DNA of 19,172 nucleotides from Atribacteria bacterium SCGC AAA255-G05 (GTDB lineage Bacteria; Atribacterota; Phoenicimicrobiia; Phoenicimicrobiales; Phoenicimicrobiaceae), in assembly GCA_000405605.1 (NCBI GenBank), contig ASPA01000027.1, forward strand, positions 1 through 19,172, read 5' to 3'. The position numbers were made by a program, and so were the translations under genes. Of this stretch, positions 7,134 through 14,412 are shown one piece after another. The notes under the pieces were generated by a model. It was not told where the DNA came from and ran no database searches. It saw only the letters and a list, made by a program, of their open reading frames with translations. Positions within the stretch are counted from its first letter, which is position 1. Each line of letters begins with the position of its first letter.

Positions 7134-8342
7134 ATGGAATTAAAAGAAAAGGCAGTTCAATTGCTTAAAGATTTTAAGGGAGATAATTATATTTTTGGTA
7201 TAGGAAAATTGGATGAAATAGGTAAAATAGCTAATCAATATGGAAAATCTGCATTGGTTATTTCTAATAATACTTATCTAAGTTCGATAGTAAATAAAGT
7301 AATGGATTCTTTAAATAAACATGGAGTTAAACTTGCTGGTGGGAAAATTGTACCTGATGCCAAACCTAATTGTCCTCGTGAAGATGTTTACCGAATAGAA
7401 AGTTATATTTTACATTTTCAGCCTGATTGTATTATTGCTATAGGAGGGGGAAGCTCCATCGATTCTGCGAAAGCAGCCAATGTTCTTGCTACCTTAGGGA
7501 GTCAAAGCCCGGAGATTGAAACCTATTTTGGTAGCGGAATAGTTACTGCATCATTAAAAAAAACAGGAAAAAAATTATGGCCCTTAATTGCTATTCAAAC
7601 TGCTGCCAGCTCCGGGTCTCATTTGACCAAATATTCCAACGTTACTGATCCTATAGTAGGGCAGAAGAAATTAATTGTCGATGAAGCAATTATCCCTACT
7701 AAAGCTTTATTCGATTATCAGGTAACTACCAGCATGCCTTCTGCTTTGACTATTGACGGCGCATTAGATGGAATAGCTCATTGTCTCGAGGTCTTCGAGG
7801 GAATAAGTGAAAAAAATTATGAATTAGCCAAAGATATAGTCTTAACCGCTATTGAATTAGTAGTAAAGAATTGCAAATTGGTATTAGATAATCCACATAA
7901 CATAGAAGCTCGAGAGGCTATTGGTTTAGCTACTGACCTTGGTGGTTATGCTATTATGGTAGGAGGTACTAACGGTGCTCATCTTAACAGTTTTTCATTA
8001 GTCGATATAAGCAGTCATGGTCGTGCTTGTGCAATAATGAATCCTTATTATACAGTATTCTTTGCTCCGGCTATAGAACAAAAATTACGACTAATAGGAG
8101 AAATATATAAAAAGGCTGGTTTTATTAAAACTGATTTAGATAATTTAGCCGGTCGCGATCTCGGTATAGCCGTAGCTGAAGGAATGGTTTCTTTTAGTAA
8201 GAGTATTAATTATCCAACAACCCTTTCTGAGTTACCAGGATTTACGGAAAAGCACATAGAAAGAGCTCTTATTGCAGCAAAGAATCCTCAATTGGATATG
8301 AAACTCAAGAAAATATGCCAGTACCTCTTAATGCGTCCTTAG
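7134..8342 (+). CDS. Iron-containing alcohol dehydrogenase (group III), frameshifted near its end
   Basis: The frame gives 402 residues with the features of group III iron alcohol dehydrogenases: the nucleotide-binding AIGGGSSIDSAKA (about 102-114) and metal ligands Asp212 and His216 in DGIAHCLE, then His283 (GAHLN) and His295 (SSHGR). It would interconvert an alcohol and an aldehyde or ketone with NAD(P)H. The start is set by AAGGAGG at 7121-7127. The last residues (KKICQYLLMRP) are not family-like; the true C-terminus continues in another frame to 8416. One missing A in the A-run near 8310-8313 explains this. All catalytic residues are kept, so activity may survive, but loss of about 34 C-terminal residues could destabilise it. 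Confidence 0.88.
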   Translation: MELKEKAVQLLKDFKGDNYIFGIGKLDEIGKIANQYGKSALVISNNTYLSSIVNKVMDSLNKHGVKLAGGKIVPDAKPNCPREDVYRIESYILHFQPDCIIAIGGGSSIDSAKAANVLATLGSQSPEIETYFGSGIVTASLKKTGKKLWPLIAIQTAASSGSHLTKYSNVTDPIVGQKKLIVDEAIIPTKALFDYQVTTSMPSALTIDGALDGIAHCLEVFEGISEKNYELAKDIVLTAIELVVKNCKLVLDNPHNIEAREAIGLATDLGGYAIMVGGTNGAHLNSFSLVDISSHGRACAIMNPYYTVFFAPAIEQKLRLIGEIYKKAGFIKTDLDNLAGRDLGIAVAEGMVSFSKSINYPTTLSELPGFTEKHIERALIAAKNPQLDMKLKKICQYLLMRP

Positions 8343-8416
8343 TTGATGAGTATATGAGGCCTATATTGGAAGCAGCTAAGACAGGAGATTTTTCTTTAAT
8401 TAAGAATATGGCCTAA
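8309..8416 (+). pseudogene. Out-of-frame C-terminal tail of the iron alcohol dehydrogenase
   Basis: In the frame of ATG 8315 the sequence reads NMPVPLNASLVDEYMRPILE, then AAKTGDFSLIKNMA, and stops at TAA 8414-8416. This is the usual end of iron alcohol dehydrogenases and joins the main frame if one A is added to the run at 8310-8313. The full repaired gene would be 427 residues. Whether the lesion is a real mutation or a sequencing error in a short A-run cannot be decided here. Confidence 0.8.
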
Positions 8417-8439
8417 ATATTTTTGTTTTAAGTTTAATC

Positions 8440-8484
8440 ATAGTTGAGGAGCGAAAAATGTCCCCTTAACTATAAAACTTTTTT
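8440..8484 (+). terminator. Intrinsic terminator after the iron dehydrogenase
   Basis: ATAGTTGAGGA at 8440-8450 pairs with TCCCCTTAACTAT at 8461-8473, with a G-T pair and a small mismatch near the loop. The sequence AAAACTTTTTT follows. Stem plus T-run on the + strand fits a Rho-independent terminator closing the transporter/dehydrogenase operon. Confidence 0.7.
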
Positions 8485-8524
8485 CCGAAGGAGAAAATTA
8501 GACAAAAAATAAAAAGGAATCAAA

Positions 8525-8710
8525 ATGAGAAGAATTTCTATACAATTAGGAAAAGAAGTAGTCGAAATAAATCTTCCAGACAATACAGAAATATTATCTG
8601 CTGATCAAGCAAAACCATTTAGCAATCCGGCTTTTTTTATTCAAAAGGCTTTGGCAGATTCTATAGGTAGTCCTAATTTAGACCAAATTATCGAACAAAA
8701 GTTAATATAA
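8525..8710 (+). pseudogene. N-terminal remnant of a LarA-like (DUF2088) gene
   Basis: The 61-codon frame has an AAGGA site and reads like the start of nickel-dependent lactate racemase relatives: a beta-strand opening (ISIQLGKEVVEINLPDNTEI), then QAKPFSNPAFFIQKALADSI and GSPNLDQIIEQKL. The last segment matches the family's conserved (P)IGSP-(L) turn. Intact proteins are about 420-430 residues; here a TAA follows within a few codons and no further LarA sequence is visible downstream. The metal-cofactor and catalytic regions are absent, so racemase activity is not expected. The remnant hints that the lost or related operon dealt with a 2-hydroxy acid. Family call is from memory of the N-terminal pattern. 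Confidence 0.6.
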
Positions 8711-8935
8711 TTATGCAATTCCCATACCAAAATAATATATGAGAAAGTATTATTCTAAAAAAACGTATAATAACTAAAGATTTGGCAATGTAAAATTGAA
8801 ATTTTTATAAAATAACCCCTAATTAAAAGTTGAAATAATATGTTACCCAAAATCTGCGTCTAAAATATTTACGCATGTTTTTTGCTAAATTCATCCAAAA
8901 TTAATTTAGTTTATTATAAATTTAGCAAGTTACAT
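8711..8935. other. AT-rich gap where the two gene clusters converge
   Basis: No gene is visible. The gap holds a 10-bp perfect inverted repeat, TTGCTAAATT at 8882-8891 and its complement at 8919-8928. A T-run lies before the left arm on the + strand only, so it is not a normal terminator for either direction. The abrupt end of the LarA-like remnant lies at the left border. Confidence 0.4.
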
Positions 8936-9046
8936 TCATATCATGACATTTTCTTCACCACCTTCCAGTAGTTTCAGTATAGTTTGCCTAGCTGTTCTAA
9001 TTGTTTTGACTGCTTTAAGGTAAATAATATTTATTTTGTATTTCAT
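8936..9046 (-). CDS. Possible 36-residue protein coupled to the uroD-like gene by ATGA
   Basis: On the - strand the ATG at 9046-9044 overlaps the TGA of the uroD-like gene (ATGA), the classic sign of translational coupling. The frame reads MKYKINIIYLKAVKTIRTAR, then QTILKLLEGGEENVMI, and stops at TGA 8938-8936. The product is basic with an amphipathic helix-like middle. I do not recognise it. It may be a real small protein, or the start of a downstream gene cut short by a rearrangement. Confidence 0.35.
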   Translation of the reverse strand: MKYKINIIYLKAVKTIRTARQTILKLLEGGEENVMI

Positions 9047-10125
9047 TTTGAATATTTCCCGTATTTTTTACCAGCTTCAATCATTGCAAATATATTTTCA
9101 TTAGGCATATCATCATGGACACTGTGATCACTTCCTAAAATGTATCTTCCCCCAGGAGCAGCTATCTCTAAACATTCTCTAGTTTGAGCAATTACATCTT
9201 CTTTACTTCCATTAACTAATACCGTTTTATTATCTACATTACCAATTAATGTTATTTTATTACCATAATATTTTTTTAATTCCTCAATTCTCATGCCCGC
9301 GTTACGCTCCATGGGATGATATCCACTAATTCCGGTTTTAACTATATCCGGTAAAAGTTTATTTATATTTCCATCACTATGCATTATTACCGGAATGCCT
9401 GTAACTTTTAATTCCTTAATCATCCTATTTAACTGGGGTATCACGTGTTTTTTAAAACTATCAGGAGAAATCAGAGGAGCATTAGTTGCTCCATAATCAT
9501 CTGCAAATAAAATTGCATCTACCCCTTCTTCAGCCATCATCTTCCCTCCCTGAACATAGAAATTTGTAGCAGCTTCCATAATTTCATCTATTAATTGAGG
9601 ATCTTCGTATAAAAGATAAGAAAAATTGGTAAAACCAAATAAAAACCAGGTGGGAGTGAAGGGACCCCTTATGGTTCCAAATACGGCAATATTATTTTCT
9701 TTGGCCTTTTTTAAAGCTACTTTTATTTCTTTTAATCGATTTTCTTTATTTTTATTAATATCAGGAAATAAATAATTATTCCAGTCTTCACGGTTTTTCA
9801 AAGGATATTTTACGGGTACATCACTACCAAAGGAAGTATCTCCTTGGGGCTTACGCCAAGTGATACCCCATTCATCTATATATTCATTTTTTTCTATTGC
9901 ATCATTTCTCACCCCAGAAAAGCCTCCGATCGGTATAGGTGCTATATCAATTCCTAATTCATAAGCGCAATCTACTACATCTTCACTACTATAATATTCC
10001 GGTATCCTCCCTATTATTTCTTTATATAACTTCTTACTATATAAAAATTCTATTAAAGGAACCCTGTCCGGAATTTTACCATGTAATACTGTTTTTACAC
10101 GTTCCCTTGAAGTCATTTTCTGCAT
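9043..10125 (-). CDS. UroD/MtaA-type protein (uroporphyrinogen decarboxylase-like)
   Basis: This 360-residue protein opens MTSRERVKTVLHGKIPDRVP (after a short lead), the hallmark start of MtaA/CmuA-type UroD proteins. FGTIRGPFTPTWFLFGF, the DAILFADDYG loop and VIMHSDGNI follow in the expected places. Relatives transfer methyl groups between corrinoid proteins and thiols or decarboxylate tetrapyrroles. The His-x-Cys zinc pattern of MtaA is replaced here by MHSDG, so methyltransferase activity is not assured. The ATG has GAGGGGG about eight bases upstream. It lies downstream of the second TRAP operon and a broken paralogue. No corrinoid protein is encoded nearby, so the partner and substrate are unknown. 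Confidence 0.85.
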   Translation of the reverse strand: MQKMTSRERVKTVLHGKIPDRVPLIEFLYSKKLYKEIIGRIPEYYSSEDVVDCAYELGIDIAPIPIGGFSGVRNDAIEKNEYIDEWGITWRKPQGDTSFGSDVPVKYPLKNREDWNNYLFPDINKNKENRLKEIKVALKKAKENNIAVFGTIRGPFTPTWFLFGFTNFSYLLYEDPQLIDEIMEAATNFYVQGGKMMAEEGVDAILFADDYGATNAPLISPDSFKKHVIPQLNRMIKELKVTGIPVIMHSDGNINKLLPDIVKTGISGYHPMERNAGMRIEELKKYYGNKITLIGNVDNKTVLVNGSKEDVIAQTRECLEIAAPGGRYILGSDHSVHDDMPNENIFAMIEAGKKYGKYSK

Positions 10126-10186
10126 ATTATTAACCCCCTCTTTAAATTAAGATTATCTCGCATACTCACTTATTCTTAGAATTTCA

Positions 10187-10821
10187 TTATTTTTTGGCTA
10201 ATTCTTTTGCTATTTTAAGCCACTGTCTTCGACAAGCATCTTTCCTGCGGAAAGATAAAAATCGGTTACCGCTGCGATTACCTCATCCAATAAATCCGGA
10301 TCTTCATAAATAAGCATACAGAATTTCTCATACCCAAACAACATCCACGCCAAAGTAAAGGGACCTCTGATAGTACCGAAAACCGCCATATCGTATTCTT
10401 TTCCTTTTTTTAATGCGATATCAATTTCTTTAAGTCTTCCTGGCTTATAAATGTCCGGTATCTGATAGTTTTTCCAATCTTCTTTATTTTTTAATGGATA
10501 ATCGACAGGGGCATCCCCCGGCCAGGAGACCCCTTCACCTTTACGCCAGGTAATATGCCATTCATCTTGATATTCCTTCTCTTCTCTTGAATCTGAATCG
10601 GTCCTTATACCTGAGAATCCGCCTATAGGCATTATCCCCGCATCTAAACCCAAAACATGGGCGCAATCAAATACATCTTCAGAATTATAATACTCCGGGA
10701 CCCTTCCAATTACCTCTTTATACAGTTTCCTGCTATAAATGAATTCATGAATCGGTACCCTATCCGGCTCTTTATGATTCAATGTCGTTAATATTCTCTC
10801 TTTCGATGTCATTTTTTCCAT
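10187..10821 (-). pseudogene. Truncated UroD/MtaA-type gene with out-of-frame tail
   Basis: Starting at ATG 10821 (a GTG at 10827 is also in frame), 203 residues follow closely the neighbouring uroD-like protein: MEKMTSKERILTTLNHKEPD, IGGFSGIRTDSD and FGTIRGPFTLAWMLFGYEKF. After FYLSAGKMLVED the match stops and TAG closes the frame at 10212-10210; the paralogue runs 360 residues. In another frame the next bases read RRQWLKIAKELAKK and stop at 10187, which looks like the end of a protein. An internal deletion of the middle and catalytic loops, joining out of frame, would explain both. GGGAG lies five bases before ATG 10821, and only about twenty bases separate it from dctM, so it was part of that operon. 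Confidence 0.8.
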
Positions 10822-10842
10822 CTTCACTCCCCTTTTCTTAAT

Positions 10843-12138
10843 TTATTTCATTAACAAGTCAGGCAAAAAAGTAACTATAAACGGTACATAGGTTAACAGA
10901 AATACAACTCCAAACATTGCTATGAGAAATGGAATAACTTCCTTGCTGAACCGTGATACTGGTACACCTATCATTGAACACGTAGCATACATTATTGTTC
11001 CTACTGGCGGTGTGACACCTGCAAGGGTCAGGTTAAGTACCATTATAATTCCAAAATGAATAAGATCTATACCACACGCATTGGCAACAGGGACCAAAAT
11101 TGGTGTTAATAAAATGAGGGCAGCAGTCCCTTCTATAAACATCCCAACAATAATAAGAAGGATGTTTATTAAGATTAGCATTACATAGGGGTTCTGGGTA
11201 AATGAGGTCATAGCATCAGCAATTTGCATAGGAATTCTTTCCCAGGCTATGTAATAACCAAAGGCACTGGAAGCGCAGATTATTAACATGACAATTGCAG
11301 TACTCAATACTGATTCTAAAACAATCGAGGGGATATCTTTTATTTTTAAATCTTTATACGCGAAGAAACCTACTATAAAACTGTAGCTTGCAGCCATAGC
11401 ACCAGCTTCGGTCGGGGTAATAACACCGAATCTGATTCCTCCAATAATACCGACCGGAATCATAAGGGCCCAGAGAGACTCCTTAAAGGCACTCCACAAT
11501 TCACTTCTTGTCGCTCTTCTATTTCTGGAAGATTTATAATTTCTCTTTCTAGAAATTCTGTCCACGACGAACATGAGGGCGAAACAAAGAAGAATTCCAG
11601 GAAGTATACCACCTATAAACAATTTTCCTATAGATTGATTAGCGAGAACACCATAAAGAATCAAACCAATTCCCGGCGGTATAATTGGGGTAATAACCGA
11701 GGAGCAGGCTGTGATAACTGCTGAGAAATCAGCATCATATCCCCTCTTAATCATTTCCGGGACTAATATTTTGCTTTCCATTGCTGCGTCAGCGTTTGCC
11801 GAACCCGATAGGCCTCCCATCAGGGTACTTAACACGACATTCACTTGGGCCAATCCGCCAACCATGTGTCCGGTTAATGCATCCGCTAATCCCATGAGGC
11901 GCCGTGTAATTCCCCCGTAGTTCATTATTGTCCCGCTGATTATAAAAAATGGAACAGCTAAAAGAGGAAAAGAGTGGGTTGGGGAGACCATTTTCTGAAT
12001 AAATATTGATAAAGATGGTCCCCCGCCTATAATCTGACCAAGAAAGAAATAGACCAATGCACTAATAGCAATGGAAAAGGCAACAGGAATATTGATCGCA
12101 AAGAAAATAAAAAGAAGAATCATCGAAATAAATTCCAT
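10843..12138 (-). CDS. dctM: TRAP transporter large permease (DctM family), second copy
   Basis: The 431-residue protein is hydrophobic throughout with DctM motifs: PFFIISGTIMNYGGITRRL, the small-residue loop LMGGLSGSANADAAMESKIL, SSVITPIIPPGIGLILYG, and VLNLTLAGVTPPVGTIMY near the end. It would carry the substrate across the membrane with DctQ. It starts four bases after dctQ. Compared with the first dctM of this window it is clearly paralogous but distant, and its bases are richer in G and C than those of the left-hand transporter. It serves the second TRAP system, whose substrate may differ. Confidence 0.92.
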   Translation of the reverse strand: MEFISMILLFIFFAINIPVAFSIAISALVYFFLGQIIGGGPSLSIFIQKMVSPTHSFPLLAVPFFIISGTIMNYGGITRRLMGLADALTGHMVGGLAQVNVVLSTLMGGLSGSANADAAMESKILVPEMIKRGYDADFSAVITACSSVITPIIPPGIGLILYGVLANQSIGKLFIGGILPGILLCFALMFVVDRISRKRNYKSSRNRRATRSELWSAFKESLWALMIPVGIIGGIRFGVITPTEAGAMAASYSFIVGFFAYKDLKIKDIPSIVLESVLSTAIVMLIICASSAFGYYIAWERIPMQIADAMTSFTQNPYVMLILINILLIIVGMFIEGTAALILLTPILVPVANACGIDLIHFGIIMVLNLTLAGVTPPVGTIMYATCSMIGVPVSRFSKEVIPFLIAMFGVVFLLTYVPFIVTFLPDLLMK

Positions 12139-12142
12139 AGAG

Positions 12143-12619
12143 CTACTCCTTAGAAAACCATGTACGTACTGTTGTCAGGAACATACGTATCTGGTGAATA
12201 ATCATTAACATAAACGCAAGAGGAACTGACACAAGGTAATAAGTATTGGGAATACGAAGTATGGGAGTCGGCTGTTTTACAGAATAAAGGGCAAAATTAG
12301 TTCCTACTACAACCATAAAAACAAAAAACCCAAAGATAATTATATTTGCCAAGATAATTAGAACCATTTGTATTTTCGGAGGAAACTTTTTCACTAACAA
12401 ATCAATACCTATATGCATTTTCCGCTTAAAAGCCGCACTGGCGCCAATAAAAACTGTCCAGGTAAATGCTATACCCGCCACTTCCTCACTCCACATTACC
12501 GGATTACGCATAACATATCGGCTAAACACTCCAATAGATATGCTCGCGATCGTTACAATCATGGCAATTCCACTAACAATTTCTTCAAAGTTGTTTAATG
12601 TCCATTTAAAAACTCTCAC
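12143..12619 (-). CDS. dctQ: TRAP transporter small membrane subunit (DctQ family), second copy
   Basis: About 158 residues with four hydrophobic helices and the DctQ pattern WSEEVAGIAFTWTVFIGASA followed by FKRKMHIGIDLLV. It joins DctM to form the permease. The frame extends to a TTG at 12625, but GAGG (12631-12628) lies only two bases before that codon and eight bases before the GTG at 12619, so I prefer GTG. It is separated from its dctP by 331 bases that hold long inverted repeats and a hairpin, as the first transporter also has a hairpin at this junction. Confidence 0.85.
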   Translation of the reverse strand: MRVFKWTLNNFEEIVSGIAMIVTIASISIGVFSRYVMRNPVMWSEEVAGIAFTWTVFIGASAAFKRKMHIGIDLLVKKFPPKIQMVLIILANIIIFGFFVFMVVVGTNFALYSVKQPTPILRIPNTYYLVSVPLAFMLMIIHQIRMFLTTVRTWFSKE

Positions 12620-12655
12620 ATCCAAATCCTCTTTTTTTTCTAATAGTAATAGTTT

Positions 12656-12889
12656 AGTTTTTCCAAAATCTTATTTTGTAATAGGTAAGTTTTTCCAAAA
12701 AATTTACAATCGATATTATAGGATTATTACGGTGCCAAGGTTAAACCTCAGCTTTTTAAATTCATGGCGACCTTATCTTGGGCAATTCCGTAAATGAAGT
12801 TAGAGGCTTTACTGATAGGTAATTGGAAAAACCTTACCTATTACTTCAAATAAGGCTCTTCCAAGGTTCTATGATTCTTGAAAGAGCCT
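12656..12889 (-). repeat. Imperfect long palindrome and hairpin between dctP and dctQ
   Basis: The arm at 12671-12698 is complementary to 12823-12853 over about 28 of 31 positions, with two small gaps (core AATAGGTAAG-TTTTTCCAA); the spacer is 124 bases. Inside, TTACGGTGCC (12727-12736) and GGCAATTCCGTAA (12781-12793) can also pair. Just outside, AGGCTCTT 12853-12860 pairs with 12882-12889, with an inner CAAG/CTTG. AGTTTTTCCAAAA occurs twice directly (12656-12668, 12688-12700). The rest of the gap (12620-12950) has no gene. It may be a small non-coding mobile element or an RNA structure that limits read-through from dctP to dctQM. Confidence 0.7.
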
Positions 12890-12950
12890 GTAATGATCAG
12901 GAACGCAATATAAGACCCAATATTCCATACCGCGAACTTGGATAATAGGC

Positions 12951-13955
12951 TTATCTTAAAAATCCTTGAATTGTGTCATACAAGCCTGGTGTCCAATTAG
13001 GAAAAGCTTCATAAACAGATTTTGTTTTTTCCTGAAAAGCCTTTAGATCAACATCTTCAATGATAGTACAACCCTGCTCGCGGAATTTGTCTTTGTATTC
13101 CTCTATAGAGCCTAGTGTAAGCTCCGTAAGCTTATCTCCGGCATTTTTTGCTTCTTCAAGAAGGATTTTCTGAACGTCTTCTGGAAGGGTTTCCCAGTAC
13201 TTCCTCCCCATTGCCATTCCAACAAATGCCTTAAAGTGTCCGGTCATGGAGATAACTTTTTTGGATTCATATAATTTCGAACCCCAAAGGGAACCCAATG
13301 GTGCTTCTGCCGCGTCAACAACTCCCTGCGCAAGTCCGCTGTAAACCTCCGACCATGCAAGATTAACAGGATTAGCGCCTAAAGCTTTAAAGGTTTCGAT
13401 CCACATAACATTGGGTGGAGTTCTTATATCCACACCAACTAAATCTGCCGGAGTCCGTATTGGTTTATCGGCAATAATATTTCTCGGTCCAAAATACATA
13501 TTCAAGGTAAGTACTTTAAAACCTTGCTCATACAGGGAATCTTCTATTCCTTTGTACCAATCCGTCTCAAGTATCTTATTATACTCTTCCGGCGTTTTAA
13601 CAAGATACGGTCCGTTTACTACACCTATGTCCGCTACATAATCGGATAAATATCCCGGATCGACGTTAGCAATAACCGAAGCTCCAACCCGTGCTTGCTC
13701 ATACATTTCTTTATTAGTGCCGAGAGCCCCGCCAGGATACACTTCAATAATTACCCTGCCGTCTGTCCTTTCGTATACCTGTTTCGCATAAAACTCAAAA
13801 GCTTGGCCTATCGGCTCAACAGTAGATGTAACGTGACCGAGTTTAATAGTGATTGGACTATCTGCCGAAGCAGCTCTTACATCTTCCTGACTACCGGCGG
13901 CCCACAATGAACCGGCAACCAAAATAGCTAAGGCAAACACTAGTAACTTTTTCAT
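12951..13955 (-). CDS. dctP: TRAP transporter substrate-binding protein (DctP family), second copy
   Basis: The ATG at 13955 follows AAGGAGG with six bases of spacing and begins an ideal export signal, MKKLLVFALAILVAG, so the longer open frame to 14021 is not used. The signal ends SLWAAGSQED, a pattern common in spirochaete exported proteins. The mature part has DctP features: KLGHVTSTVEPIGQAFEFYA, the carboxylate-binding arginine in LVGVDIRTPP, and LAQGVVDAAEAPLGSLW. It would capture an organic acid outside the membrane for the following DctQ/DctM. Length (334) is usual. Its base composition is richer in GC than the left dctP; one line I counted (13321-13380) has 32 G/C of 60. Confidence 0.92.
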   Translation of the reverse strand: MKKLLVFALAILVAGSLWAAGSQEDVRAASADSPITIKLGHVTSTVEPIGQAFEFYAKQVYERTDGRVIIEVYPGGALGTNKEMYEQARVGASVIANVDPGYLSDYVADIGVVNGPYLVKTPEEYNKILETDWYKGIEDSLYEQGFKVLTLNMYFGPRNIIADKPIRTPADLVGVDIRTPPNVMWIETFKALGANPVNLAWSEVYSGLAQGVVDAAEAPLGSLWGSKLYESKKVISMTGHFKAFVGMAMGRKYWETLPEDVQKILLEEAKNAGDKLTELTLGSIEEYKDKFREQGCTIIEDVDLKAFQEKTKSVYEAFPNWTPGLYDTIQGFLR

Positions 13956-14070
13956 AATATACCTCCTTATTTTTATTCTACATTTCATTTCAACATATTT
14001 AAAACTAATATAATTCCTCATTTTTCAATGCAAAACAACATAATGAATACTAAATGAGAAATACCTTTTA

Positions 14071-14169
14071 CAAAACCCCTACTTGAAAATAATATTTTTA
14101 CATTTTTTATCACCTCCTTTTGTCTCCCATCAAATCTATCTAGTAATATAGTCAACCCGACAGTTTGAA
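14071..14169 (-). promoter_or_regulatory. Conserved leader upstream of dctP (copy B) with a start-stop ATG-TAA
   Basis: Read on the - strand from 14169, the sequence has the same ordered blocks as the leader of the first dctP: TTCAAACTG, TATATTA, GATAGATTT, GACA-AAGGAGG, the A-run, ATGTAA and AAGTAGGGGTTTT. The ATG is at 14103-14101 and the TAA at 14100-14098. A TTGACT at 14155-14150 could be a -35 box, but no convincing -10 follows at the right distance. Homology ends near 14071; the 115 bases from there to the dctP start are unlike the left copy. Confidence 0.6.
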
Positions 14170-14412
14170 ATAATAGCATTTATATATACTAAAAGACTTT
14201 TGGTTTTTAAAAAATTAACATTGAGATTTTCTTCTACACGATTTCTAATTAATTTAGATCCATAATTTTTTACTTCTTTCACAAATATATTTATTTACTG
14301 CTATAAACATACAATATTATATGTACAATTTTCTTTGTATAATATTATGAATATGCTTTATCATAATTTTTTTTGTTATTATTACACAAATATTTATTAG
14401 GATGATTCAGTT
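14170..14412. other. AT-rich spacer between E2 and the dctP leader
   Basis: This stretch follows the stop of E2 and precedes the conserved leader. It is very rich in A and T and I see no gene, strong hairpin or repeat. The matching spacer on the left side is only about 28 bases long, so some 215 bases were gained here or lost there. Confidence 0.5.

Noticed and set aside
8882..8928. 10-bp inverted repeat as a terminator between the converging clusters
   Set aside because: The stem is weak and AT-rich, and neither strand has a T-run after it; the T-run lies before the stem.
13956..14021. Longer start of the second dctP at 14021
   Set aside because: The extension would put a basic stretch before a perfect signal peptide; ATG 13955 has an AAGGAGG site and begins that signal.
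14071..14122. A GTG-started 31-codon ORF within the second dctP leader
   Set aside because: It begins inside the ribosome site, the equivalent frame is not kept in the first leader, and the product is not protein-like. The conserved feature is the ATG-TAA pair.
14150..14155. TTGACT as a -35 promoter box for the second dctP
   Set aside because: No acceptable -10 box lies 16-18 bases downstream, and the hexamer is not kept in the first leader.
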